This document shows positions 8,546-16,897 of a stretch of 64,000 bases of DNA, piece by piece. The position numbers were made by a program, and so were the translations under genes. How positions within the stretch are numbered: the stretch's first letter is position 1; each line of letters starts with the position of its first letter. The notes under the pieces were generated by a model. That model did no database searches. It was not told the DNA's origin and saw only the letters and a list, made by a program, of their open reading frames with translations. Where the stretch lies: positions 1 to 64,000 of the forward strand of contig CAKPCF010000006.1 of the NCBI GenBank assembly GCA_934141445.1, written 5' to 3'. Source of the DNA: an uncultured Clostridia bacterium (GTDB lineage: Bacteria > Bacillota > Clostridia > TANB77 > CAG-508).

Positions 8546-9898
8546 ATGGATAACGATAATGAATTTAATTACAATAATAGTAATGAAGAAAATCATTTTA
8601 AAGCTCCAAAAGAACACAAAAAATCTAGTAAAGGATTTGGAAAAACAATAGTATTTCCATTTATTTCAGGAGTTGTAGGAGCTTCAATTGTTGTAGGAAC
8701 ATGCTTTGGAGTCCCTAGTATAAAAAATAAACTAGTCGGACCAAGAACAACTTTTTCAACACAAACAAGTGCATCAACTTCAATTGATGCTGTTAATTTA
8801 GCAAACTTTTCAGATACTGCTATTGGTGTAGCACAAAAAGTTCTACCATCAATAGTTGGTATTACAGTAAATTATAATGTAAGTTCTGTTTTCGGAAGCA
8901 GTACAGCTCAAGCAACTGGTTCTGGAATAATAATAAGTGAAGATGGATATATTGTAACAAACAATCACGTAATTTCTAGTGAATCTTCTTCATCTTCTTA
9001 CTACGAAATAACTCAAGCAACAGGTATTACAGTAAATTTATACAATGATTCAACAGAATATAAAGCAACTGTTGTAGGTACAGATTCTTATACTGATTTA
9101 GCTGTTTTAAAAATTGAAGCAACTGGTTTAACCGCTGCAACACTTGGAAATTCAGACAATGTTCAAGTTGGTGAATTTGCAATGGCAATAGGAAATCCAC
9201 TTGGAATGCAAAGTTCTGTTACATCTGGAATTGTTAGTGCTGTAAATCGTGAAGTTACTTCTTCTGATGGAACAACATATACTGCAATACAAACAGATGC
9301 TGCCATAAATTCAGGTAATAGTGGTGGTGCTTTAGTAAATTCTAAAGGTGAAGTAATTGGAATCAATACATTAAAACTTTCTGGTACAGGCATTGAAGGA
9401 ATTGGTTTTGCTATTCCTATAAATTCTACAACAAAAGTAATTTCACAATTGATTGAATATAAAGAAGTAAAACGTCCTTACATTGGTATAAGTGGTTCTG
9501 CTGTTACAGAAGAAACTTCAAAACGTTATAATGTTCCAGTTGGTGTATATGTTGAAAGTGTTGATGAAAATGGTTCAGCTTCAAAAGCAGGTATCAAACA
9601 AGGCGATATTATAACAAAAATTGAAGGCACAGAAGTTAAAACAGTTCAAGAATTAAATAAAATAAAAAATAATTATAATATTGGTGATGAAGTTACTTTA
9701 ACAGTATATTCAAATAACGAATATAAAGATATTAAAGTTAAATTACAAGAACAAACAGTAACAGAAGCAACAACAAATAGTAATGCCAAAGTAGAACAAA
9801 ACAGCAATACATCAAAAGGAAATAGTAGTCAAGTACCAAATACACCTTTTAGTTCAGACAGTAATGATTCTTTATTTAAATATTTCTTTGGTAATTAG
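8546..9898 (+). CDS. htrA: HtrA/DegP-type membrane-anchored serine protease
   Basis: Envelope quality-control protease. The 450-residue protein has a hydrophilic cytoplasmic tail, one membrane segment (about 34-57), a trypsin-like domain with catalytic His141 (TNNHVI), Asp184 (YTDLAVL) and Ser259 (GNSGGAL), then one PDZ domain (about 310-400) and a Ser/Asn-rich tail. AGGAGG precedes the ATG. It is monocistronic and converges on the YibE/F gene, sharing a bidirectional terminator. Confidence 0.95.
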   Translation: MDNDNEFNYNNSNEENHFKAPKEHKKSSKGFGKTIVFPFISGVVGASIVVGTCFGVPSIKNKLVGPRTTFSTQTSASTSIDAVNLANFSDTAIGVAQKVLPSIVGITVNYNVSSVFGSSTAQATGSGIIISEDGYIVTNNHVISSESSSSSYYEITQATGITVNLYNDSTEYKATVVGTDSYTDLAVLKIEATGLTAATLGNSDNVQVGEFAMAIGNPLGMQSSVTSGIVSAVNREVTSSDGTTYTAIQTDAAINSGNSGGALVNSKGEVIGINTLKLSGTGIEGIGFAIPINSTTKVISQLIEYKEVKRPYIGISGSAVTEETSKRYNVPVGVYVESVDENGSASKAGIKQGDIITKIEGTEVKTVQELNKIKNNYNIGDEVTLTVYSNNEYKDIKVKLQEQTVTEATTNSNAKVEQNSNTSKGNSSQVPNTPFSSDSNDSLFKYFFGN

Positions 9899-9921
9899 AT
9901 TTTCCCCTTGTTAATATAAAT

Positions 9922-9950
9922 AAAAACACTAGCTCAAAGCTAGTGTTTTC
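9922..9950. terminator. Bidirectional terminator
   Basis: AAAACACTAGC, loop tcaaa, GCTAGTGTTTT: an 11-pair perfect stem with A- and T-runs on both sides, between the convergent htrA and yibE/F-type genes. Confidence 0.85.
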
Positions 9951-11207
9951 TTATATTTTTAAACTTCTTTTTCCATCAATCAAATTTTCTGATGTTGTTT
10001 TATAAACTGTTTTCTTTCTGTTTAAGAATGCATATACAAATGCCGTAATTGGTATTGTGTAAACAACTCCCATACTGCCTGCAATTGCTGAAATAATTTC
10101 TTCTGCTATTACATCTTTATTTAAAATTTCAGATAAAGGCATATTACAAGCCATAAATAATAGAATTAGTTTTAATGCACCACCAACATAAGCTAGTATT
10201 AAGGTATTAGTCATAGTTCCAATAACATCTCTACCAATATTCATTCCGCTTTTAAATAGTTCTTTCCAAGATATATCTTTAGTTTTATTTTTTATTTCAT
10301 CTAAACTTGAAGCTATACTCATTCCAACATCCATACAAGCTCCTAAAGCAGAAATAACAATTCCAGCAAAAATTAAATCTCTAAAATTAAATGAAACGGT
10401 TTGCATGTTCATACTTAATTGAATCGCATCTTCACAAGCACCTGAAAGCTCAGCTAAATGACTAAAAATTGTTGCCATAATACCAGATGAAATTATACCA
10501 CCTAAAGTTCCAATAGCAGCTGTAATTATTTTTTTGTTTATTCCACCAATTATAATAAATGTTGCAATAATTATTACTGCACAAGTAACAATTGACATTA
10601 GTATAGCATTATATCCAGCAAAAATTGATTTTATTAAAATAAACCAAACAGCAAGTATTGTTATAAGTAATCCTACTATTGCTTTTATTCCCTTTTTTCC
10701 ACCTACTAAAACTATACTAAATAAAAATACTATTGCCATTAAATATATGTAATTTTCTCTAACTATTCCCTCAACAGTTGGTGTAATATTTCCTTGTTCA
10801 TCTATTACAAGTTGGACAGATACTGTATCACCCTTCTTTAGTTCGTAAGCTAATATTTTACCTTCAATATCATAAGAAAGTATAAACTCTGTTGAAAATT
10901 CTTTTGCATTATATTCTTTATCTAATATTTCAATTTTAACAGGTTGAACCGTATCAACAATATTTCCAGAAACTCTTTGAGTAATTTCTCCAGTTTCAAG
11001 AACTTTCGCTTTTACAATAACTGTTTTAGCCTCAGATTGATTATTTGCTGAATTTTCTTGACTACTCGAAGCTTGATTTTCTTGAGAAGCCTCTTCTGTG
11101 CTTTCTGTTTGTGCCGTTTCAGCTTGTTCCTCATCTGCATAAGCAAAATTCATTAAGCAACTTATCATTAGTACAAATGTTAGTCCGACAGTTATTACTC
11201 TCTTCAT
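9951..11207 (-). CDS. YibE/F family membrane protein
   Basis: The 418-residue protein has a signal peptide (1-24), a Glu/Ser/Asn-rich linker, an extracytoplasmic beta-rich domain (about 60-145) and then seven or so membrane helices (about 148-395) with the family's G-A-C-M-D-V-G-M-S-I-A-S-S segment near 288-300. The family's molecular function is not established. The gene lies 54 bases downstream of an RsiV-like gene and is probably co-transcribed with it. Confidence 0.88.
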   Translation of the reverse strand: MKRVITVGLTFVLMISCLMNFAYADEEQAETAQTESTEEASQENQASSSQENSANNQSEAKTVIVKAKVLETGEITQRVSGNIVDTVQPVKIEILDKEYNAKEFSTEFILSYDIEGKILAYELKKGDTVSVQLVIDEQGNITPTVEGIVRENYIYLMAIVFLFSIVLVGGKKGIKAIVGLLITILAVWFILIKSIFAGYNAILMSIVTCAVIIIATFIIIGGINKKIITAAIGTLGGIISSGIMATIFSHLAELSGACEDAIQLSMNMQTVSFNFRDLIFAGIVISALGACMDVGMSIASSLDEIKNKTKDISWKELFKSGMNIGRDVIGTMTNTLILAYVGGALKLILLFMACNMPLSEILNKDVIAEEIISAIAGSMGVVYTIPITAFVYAFLNRKKTVYKTTSENLIDGKRSLKI

Positions 11208-11261
11208 TTTATTTAATTCCCTCCTAAAATGCTTTTATACATTTTATATTTGAACTTATTT

Positions 11262-12137
11262 TTAAAAAATAACAATATCCATTTCATTTGTATAATCTTT
11301 ATTTCCATAAGCATAAATAACATAAACATATCCATCATCAGTTAAGAAAAATGTTGTAGCATTTTCTACCTTATATATATCACTATTTAAATCACGCTCG
11401 TATAGATTACCATATTCTGCAGCTATGATTTTAGCATTATTATAAGCTGTTTTTATCTCACTATTTATTGTACTTTGTACAGTTGCAACTGTTGTTTTCT
11501 TTAGTTCTACTAAATCTTTAAGTGAAACTTGCCTATCAGCAGACATACTATAATTGTAAGTTTTTATAGAAACTTTTTCTGCCTTATTTCCTTCTTTTAA
11601 AGTAGCTTTTATTGCAACAGATACTATATCTTCATTAACAAAAGCTTGATATGTAACATTATAAACAATAAATTCATCTGATTGGCGCATTATATTATTT
11701 GCTTTATCATAGAATTCTGATTTTATGCTTTCATTAAGTTCAGATACTTTTTGTGATTTAATGTTTATTGTAGGAATTACAGCATTAACCATATAATAGT
11801 TTTCATCTGTATTTTCTATTTTGTACATTGAATAAACTAAATCACTTTCTTCTCTATTTTTTTCAATATTAACATTTTCACTATTTACTTTTAAACCATT
11901 TTGAAATAAACTATTGAAATTTGCTTCCAAAGTAGCCAATTCCTCGGCTGTTTTCTGACTACCAATATTTATTCCTATCATTAAAGGATCTGTTTCAGAA
12001 TATTTGTAAAAAAACTGCGTATATATAGCTAAGCACATAGCAATTATACAAACTAAAGCTAGTACAACAAAAAATAGGACTTTATTTTTTCCTTTTAGTT
12101 TACTAGCAAATCTCCTTAATGCTCTTATCATATCCAT
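11262..12137 (-). CDS. RsiV/PdaC-like (DUF3298-type) membrane-anchored protein
   Basis: The 291-residue protein has one membrane segment (about 20-43) and an outside domain ending in FFLTDDGYVYVIYAYG and a short final strand. That C-terminal pattern is typical of DUF3298 as in RsiV and PdaC, where the domain can bind lysozyme or peptidoglycan fragments. No sigma factor is adjacent, so an anti-sigma role is not indicated. The start at 12137 is preferred over an ATG two codons later because of its spacing from AGGAG. Confidence 0.6.
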   Translation of the reverse strand: MDMIRALRRFASKLKGKNKVLFFVVLALVCIIAMCLAIYTQFFYKYSETDPLMIGINIGSQKTAEELATLEANFNSLFQNGLKVNSENVNIEKNREESDLVYSMYKIENTDENYYMVNAVIPTINIKSQKVSELNESIKSEFYDKANNIMRQSDEFIVYNVTYQAFVNEDIVSVAIKATLKEGNKAEKVSIKTYNYSMSADRQVSLKDLVELKKTTVATVQSTINSEIKTAYNNAKIIAAEYGNLYERDLNSDIYKVENATTFFLTDDGYVYVIYAYGNKDYTNEMDIVIF

Positions 12138-12248
12138 GATTTCTTTTCTCCTAATTTAAAATCGCAGTTTCATTATAACATTATATTTACAAAATTTCAA
12201 ATTTTTTATAACATTTATCAATGTTTTGTGAAAACCATGTAAAAAACA

Positions 12249-12277
12249 TTGACTGAAAAGCCAAAATAATGTATTAT
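12249..12277 (+). promoter_or_regulatory. SigA-type promoter of the clpE-like gene
   Basis: TTGACT (12249-12254), 17-nt spacer, TATTAT (12272-12277), with a TATAAT three bases further on. I looked for tandem GGTCAAA CtsR boxes and saw none, so CtsR control is not supported. Confidence 0.65.
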
Positions 12278-12347
12278 AATACTGTTAAATATCTTTATTT
12301 TAAGTGATTTAAACAAAACTATTTGGATAAAATTAGAGGTGAAATAT

Positions 12348-14660
12348 ATGTTATGTTCAGTATGTAATAAAAATACTGCTGTTATATTTATCAATAAAAC
12401 AGAAAATGGCAAGTCTTCAGTAGAAGGTCTTTGCTATGCCTGTGCTAAGAAAAAAGGTATCAATCCTTTAGAAGTTCTTACAAAAAATGCAAATTTATCT
12501 TCTGAAGAATTTGAAGATATGTCAAATCAATTTGAAAACATATTAAAAGATTTTTCTGAAAATATGAATTTAGAAGAACTTGGAATTGACCCTACTACAA
12601 TGGAAGAAGAAAATGGTCAAAATCCTTTAAGTGGTATTTTAGGATTCTTTAAAGCACCTAATAATTCAGAAAATGAACAATCTGCATCTGCTGAATCAGC
12701 AGGAGCTGGCCAAAAAAAAGCTGTTAAAGTTGAGAAAAAACAAAAAAATAATAAAAAGCGTTTCCTAGATACATTTGGAACAAATCTAACTGAAAAAGCT
12801 AAAAATGGTCAATTAGATGAAGTAATTGGTAGAGAACAAGAAATTGAAAGAGTAACTCAAATACTAAATCGTCGTTCAAAAAACAATCCTTGCTTAATTG
12901 GTGAACCAGGTGTTGGTAAAACAGCTATTGCACAAGGTTTGGCATTAAAAATTGCTCAAAAACAAGTTCCAGCTAAATTATTAAATAAAGAAGTTTATTT
13001 AATTGATATGACAGCAATAATTGCTGGAACACAATTTAGAGGTCAATTTGAAGGCCGTATGAAAAACTTAGTTGATGAATGTAAAGCTTATGGTAATATT
13101 ATTCTAGTAATAGATGAAATTCACAATATTATTGGTGCTGGTGATGCAGAACATTCTATGAATGCTGCTAATATTTTAAAACCTTCTCTATCTAATGGAG
13201 AAATTCAAATCATTGGTACTACAACATTAAAAGAATATAGAAAATATATTGAAAAGGATTCTGCATTAGAAAGAAGATTCCAACCAGTACTTGTTGAAGA
13301 ACCTTCTGTTCAAGATACTATCAATATTTTACAAGGTATAAAGAAATATTATGAAGATTATCATAAAGTACTAATTACAAATGATGTAATTGAGAAAACT
13401 GTAAAAATGTCTGAAAAATATATTCATGATAGATTTTTACCAGACAAAGCTATTGATTTAATTGATGAAGCTTGTTCAAAAATCAACTTGAATAATCATG
13501 AATTATATGAATTAGAAATAATAAAAAATGAACTTGCTAAAATAGCAGAAGAAAAAGAAGAAGCTGTTTCTTCTGATTCAATTGAAGATTATCAAAAAGC
13601 TGCTGATTTAAAAACAAAAGAATGTACTCTTCAAGAAAGAATGGCTGAAATAGAAAAGAGTTTAAAGCCTTCTGTTTTAACTGTTCAAGATATTGCTGAA
13701 GTAATTGAAAGATGGACTAAAATTCCTGTTACTAAAATTACAGAAGCTGAAACTCAAAAACTTTTAAACTTAGAACAAAATTTACACAAACATATCATTG
13801 GTCAAAATGCAGCTGTTAATGCTGTTGCAAAAGCCATCAGAAGAAATAGAGCTGGTTTACAAAGTACAAAGCGTCCACCTTCATTTATATTTGTTGGACC
13901 TACTGGCGTTGGTAAAACAGAACTTGCTAAGGCTTTAGCATTTGAAATGTTTGGTTCTGAAGATTCTATTATTCGTATAGATATGTCAGAATATATGGAA
14001 AGTCATTCAACTGCTAAATTGATTGGTGCTCCTCCAGGATATGTTGGATATGATGATGCTGGTCAATTAACTGAAAAAGTAAAAAGAAAACCTTATTCTA
14101 TAATTCTTTTAGATGAAATAGAAAAAGCACATCCAGATGTATTTAATATTTTGTTACAAGTTCTTGATGATGGAAAACTTACAGATTCACAAGGAAATAC
14201 AATCAATTTTGAAAATACAATTCTAATTATGACATCAAATGCTGGTTCTAATTTAAATAATAATACAATTGGTTTTAGTAATAATGAAGCAATAATCAAC
14301 AAAGATAAAATTGTTGCAGCTTTAAAAGATTTATTTAGACCAGAATTTTTAAATAGAGTTGATGAAATAATACCATTTGACAGTTTAACTACTGATGAAC
14401 TAATTAAAATCGTTGATTTATTGTTAGATAAAACTCGTGAAGCTTTAAGCAATAAAGATTTAAAACTTGAAGTATCAGATTCTGCAAAACAATTCTTATT
14501 AAAAAATGGAACAGATTTAAAATATGGTGCAAGACCACTTAGAAGATCTATTCAAAGATTTATTGAAGATGAAATTGCTGAAAGAGTTTTAAAAGGCGAA
14601 TTTATCGCTGGTCAAACAATTTTTGTAGATTGTGTAGATAATAATTTAATTTTTAAATAA
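12348..14660 (+). CDS. clpE: ClpE-type AAA+ unfoldase with N-terminal zinc finger
   Basis: ATP-dependent unfoldase that would feed ClpP. Residues 3-32 carry a four-cysteine zinc finger (C3-x2-C6 and C29-x2-C32), replacing the usual Clp N-domain repeats, as in ClpE. Two AAA+ modules follow: GEPGVGKTAIAQ with VIDEIHNI, and GPTGVGKTELAKA with LLDEIEKAHPDVF, joined by a short coiled middle domain (about 395-450). The C-terminal D2-small domain is present. The ATG at 12348 is chosen because AGAGGTG lies six bases before it; a GTG at 12339 overlaps that site. About 770 residues. Confidence 0.9.
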   Translation: MLCSVCNKNTAVIFINKTENGKSSVEGLCYACAKKKGINPLEVLTKNANLSSEEFEDMSNQFENILKDFSENMNLEELGIDPTTMEEENGQNPLSGILGFFKAPNNSENEQSASAESAGAGQKKAVKVEKKQKNNKKRFLDTFGTNLTEKAKNGQLDEVIGREQEIERVTQILNRRSKNNPCLIGEPGVGKTAIAQGLALKIAQKQVPAKLLNKEVYLIDMTAIIAGTQFRGQFEGRMKNLVDECKAYGNIILVIDEIHNIIGAGDAEHSMNAANILKPSLSNGEIQIIGTTTLKEYRKYIEKDSALERRFQPVLVEEPSVQDTINILQGIKKYYEDYHKVLITNDVIEKTVKMSEKYIHDRFLPDKAIDLIDEACSKINLNNHELYELEIIKNELAKIAEEKEEAVSSDSIEDYQKAADLKTKECTLQERMAEIEKSLKPSVLTVQDIAEVIERWTKIPVTKITEAETQKLLNLEQNLHKHIIGQNAAVNAVAKAIRRNRAGLQSTKRPPSFIFVGPTGVGKTELAKALAFEMFGSEDSIIRIDMSEYMESHSTAKLIGAPPGYVGYDDAGQLTEKVKRKPYSIILLDEIEKAHPDVFNILLQVLDDGKLTDSQGNTINFENTILIMTSNAGSNLNNNTIGFSNNEAIINKDKIVAALKDLFRPEFLNRVDEIIPFDSLTTDELIKIVDLLLDKTREALSNKDLKLEVSDSAKQFLLKNGTDLKYGARPLRRSIQRFIEDEIAERVLKGEFIAGQTIFVDCVDNNLIFK

Positions 14661-14666
14661 AATAAA

Positions 14667-14707
14667 AATATCAATTAGTTGCATTGCTTCTAATTGGTAT
14701 TTTTTTA
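14667..14707 (+). terminator. Terminator of the clpE-like gene
   Basis: ATATCAATTAG, an 11-base loop, CTAATTGGTAT, then seven T. The stem contains one G-T pair. It follows the stop codon directly. Confidence 0.8.
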
Positions 14708-14789
14708 CTTTAATAAAAACTTAATATAAACTTTTCTAAAATTTTTTCATGCACATTCGAAATTTTATTCAAAGTATATATTAAGTTTT

Positions 14790-15410
14790 TTACTCAAAAT
14801 CTTCTAATACGGAATTTAATTTTCCAGCTCCAAATACATAAATTCCTTTTTCAAGTTTTGATATATCATCTTGTGGTAGATAATCTCTTGATATATCTGT
14901 TGTCTTATATAAAACTAAATTTCCATCACTTTCTAAATGAAAAATTTGTACATACTTCTCCCCTAATTTAATAATAAAATGTTCATCACATAATGATGCT
15001 ATCTCTTTAACTAAAACTAATCTATTGCTTGAAAATTCATCAACTTCCCAATCTGAATAATAAGAATCAATTTGTTCTTTAGTTAAATTTACTAATTCTT
15101 TTGGAAGTTCTGCATATTCAAATTTAAAATGTCCACATTCATTATAGAATTTTTTTAGTGCAAATTCTGCATTTGGAGATAGTTTTTCTTCTGATGAAGC
15201 TGTTTCAACAACTTCATTAGAATTTATCGAAACATTTTTAATAATTTCATTTGTCTCCTTTCCCTGCGCATTTGAAATTTCAAAATTATCACCAACTAAT
15301 TGCAAATTAGCATCTTCTAATTTTTGATTTATCCACATTTTCGAAAATACAAATCCAATTCCCATTGAAAATAAAAAAATCAATATTGCATATAAAAACT
15401 TTTTTCCCAT
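14790..15410 (-). CDS. BofC C-terminal-domain protein
   Basis: About 206 residues with an N-terminal membrane anchor (about 4-24) and an outside domain. The last 70 residues, with CDEHFIIK, LYKTTDISRDYLP and GIYVFGAGKLNSVLEDF, fit the BofC C-terminal domain. In Bacillus, BofC is an intermembrane inhibitor of SpoIVB in the sigma-K checkpoint; the domain also occurs in other membrane proteins, so a checkpoint role is inference. ATG at 15410 is preferred because AGGTGG precedes it; the upstream GTG is part of that site. Confidence 0.7.
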   Translation of the reverse strand: MGKKFLYAILIFLFSMGIGFVFSKMWINQKLEDANLQLVGDNFEISNAQGKETNEIIKNVSINSNEVVETASSEEKLSPNAEFALKKFYNECGHFKFEYAELPKELVNLTKEQIDSYYSDWEVDEFSSNRLVLVKEIASLCDEHFIIKLGEKYVQIFHLESDGNLVLYKTTDISRDYLPQDDISKLEKGIYVFGAGKLNSVLEDFE

Positions 15411-15546
15411 AAAATTTACCACCTTTTGGTCTTATTATTGTTCTTTTTTCAGTTTTTATTCACAATATCGTATAATTACATTTTTATAATAAAATGAACC
15501 TGTAATAATATTTTCATAATAATACAGGTTCAATTTTAGAATTTCA

Positions 15547-16216
15547 TTATTTCAACTCTATATAATCATTAGAAATATCAATCAATTTTTTATAATCATC
15601 ATTATAAACTATATTGGCAGAATATAATAATCTTTCAGAAGTATTATAATTTTTGTCCAAAGCTTCGTTTTTCAAATACACTAGATTATCTCCATCAAAA
15701 TAAAATTTCATATTATTCTTTTTAAAATTTTCAAAGTATAACCATTTTCCATTTATTTTTTCATATCCTACAGTATAATATTTATTTTCCAAAATTTGTT
15801 TTTCAATATTTAAATACCAACTATCATATGTTGTACTTTTATTTGTATTATCAAACTCTAAACTTCTATATTCTTTCTGTTCTGGAAATAATATTTTTGT
15901 ATCTGTTCCATCTGCATTAGTTATAGAAACAGACATAGCATGATTTTCTTTATCATTTTTATAATAAGTGTCTAATATATGTACCTCTTCTTTTTCTGTA
16001 TAATCTGTAACAAATATTAAATTAGTATAAAGATTATCATTATCACTAGTCAACTGCATTGATATTTGATTTTTACTAATGTTATAAAAACTCTCAATTA
16101 ACTTGTATACTTTAGATTCATGAATATTGTTTTTTCTTATTATTCCGAATATAAAATAAAGCAACTAAAACCATAACAATTATTAAAATGTTTCTAATTA
16201 TTCTAAATTTCTTCAA
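15547..16216 (-). CDS. Membrane-anchored protein split by a +1 frameshift at CGG
   Basis: The protein begins at a TTG (16216) behind GGGAG with 7-base spacing, 13 bases after the XRE gene. Its first 23 codons give a basic start and membrane helix (KKFRIIRNILIIVMVLVAL). Codon 24 is CGG (16147-16145) and that frame stops nine codons later. Skipping the C gives GGA and opens the +1 frame for 199 more residues, starting GIIRKNNIHESK. The total would be about 222 residues, a plausible exported protein of unknown function. Without the shift the long part would have no membrane anchor and no ribosome binding site. There is no homologue I recognise, so the exact shift base is only bounded (between about 16164 and 16121). 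The CGG lies inside that interval, as does an A-hexamer. Confidence 0.6.
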
Positions 16217-16229
16217 AAAATCACTCCCT

Positions 16230-16439
16230 TTAATCAAAATAAAATATATCTTCAAATTTCTTGTCTAATGCTATGCAAAGCAATAAAGCTAACTTTGCAG
16301 TAGGATAAAACTTTCCATTTTCAATAGCATTTATTGTCTGTCTTGAAACACCTATTATTTTTGCTAAATCTTCTTGTGATAAATTCTTTTCTGTTCTTGC
16401 CAACTTTAATCTATTCTTTAAAATTAAGTTTTCCTTCAT
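16230..16439 (-). CDS. Small XRE-family repressor
   Basis: A 69-residue helix-turn-helix protein of the small YgzD-like class: LKLARTEKNLSQEDLAKIIG, VSRQTINAIENGK, then ALDKKFEDIFYF. The ATG at 16439 has GAGGTG upstream and overlaps the stop of the preceding membrane-protein gene by an ATGA, so the two are translationally coupled. It probably binds the palindrome at 16786-16809 in its own promoter. Confidence 0.85.
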   Translation of the reverse strand: MKENLILKNRLKLARTEKNLSQEDLAKIIGVSRQTINAIENGKFYPTAKLALLLCIALDKKFEDIFYFD

Positions 16440-16747
16440 ATTGCCACCTCTTTTATAAAAGAACATAAGAAGAAAATTGTTAATATAAAAGTAATTGTAC
16501 CCGTTACAAATAAACTTACTTTTTTAATTTTTATTGCTTGATAAATTTGAGATATACTTAATTGAGCCAATGTAATTGCTACTAAATCACTTATGATATA
16601 CTGTGAAGATATTATTCTTATAATTATACAAATTGTACAAAAAATAGGAATTATTATAGTACTTATTCCTAAAGCTTTAGTGCAAATAGCTAATTCCATT
16701 TCATCATAATCTTTTTTAGCTTTTTCAAAAATTTCTTCTTTATTCAT
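16436..16747 (-). CDS. Small membrane partner of the XRE regulator (DUF6442-like)
   Basis: About 103 residues with an acidic-basic start (NKEEIFEKAKKDYDEME) and three membrane segments (about 26-46, 51-70 and 78-98). This plan and the position directly before a small XRE gene match DUF6442-type proteins; the family name is from memory. AGGAGG precedes the ATG at 16747; an in-frame start nine codons earlier lacks a site. Function unknown, possibly a sensor for the regulator. Confidence 0.65.
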   Translation of the reverse strand: MNKEEIFEKAKKDYDEMELAICTKALGISTIIIPIFCTICIIIRIISSQYIISDLVAITLAQLSISQIYQAIKIKKVSLFVTGTITFILTIFFLCSFIKEVAI

Positions 16748-16765
16748 CTCTTCCTCCTTGTTTTT

Positions 16766-16794
16766 ATTATACATTACCTTTTCGTATATGTAAA
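16766..16794 (-). promoter_or_regulatory. Promoter of the XRE/membrane operon
   Basis: On the minus strand TTTACA (16794-16789), 17-nt spacer, TATAAT (16771-16766). The -35 box lies inside the palindrome at 16786-16809, so bound repressor would block it. Confidence 0.75.
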
Positions 16795-16809
16795 GTATAC
16801 TTTACATAT
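16786..16809. promoter_or_regulatory. Perfect 24-bp palindrome, operator
   Basis: A perfect inverted repeat with half-site ATATGTAAAGTA and its complement. It covers the -35 box of the leftward operon and lies eight bases before the -35 box of the rightward promoter. It is the natural operator for the XRE protein encoded at 16230-16439. Its ATGTAAA-N6-TTTACAT core recurs at 1863-1882. Confidence 0.8.
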
Positions 16810-16816
16810 CTTTTTT

Positions 16817-16845
16817 TTGACTTTTTTGCTTATCTAATATATAAT
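16817..16845 (+). promoter_or_regulatory. SigA-type promoter of the 16898-19507 operon
   Basis: TTGACT (16817-16822), 17-nt spacer, TATAAT (16840-16845). It is divergent from the XRE operon, with the operator palindrome just upstream, so shared control is possible. Confidence 0.75.
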
Positions 16846-16897
16846 ATTATTGATTTTATGAGATAAAAGTTTAAGCAAGAAAGGAACAAATTTTAGT

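Noticed and set aside
12218..12338. CtsR operator upstream of the clpE-like gene
   Set aside because: No tandem GGTCAAA-type heptamers are visible; only a normal promoter is supported.
16128..16136. A-hexamer (A6C) as the slip site joining the two frames of the 15547-16216 gene
   Set aside because: It lies in the permitted interval, but the phase needs +1 and not the -1 typical of A-AAA-AAC slippery sites. The upstream CGG explains the shift in the same way as three independent genes. Not fully excluded.
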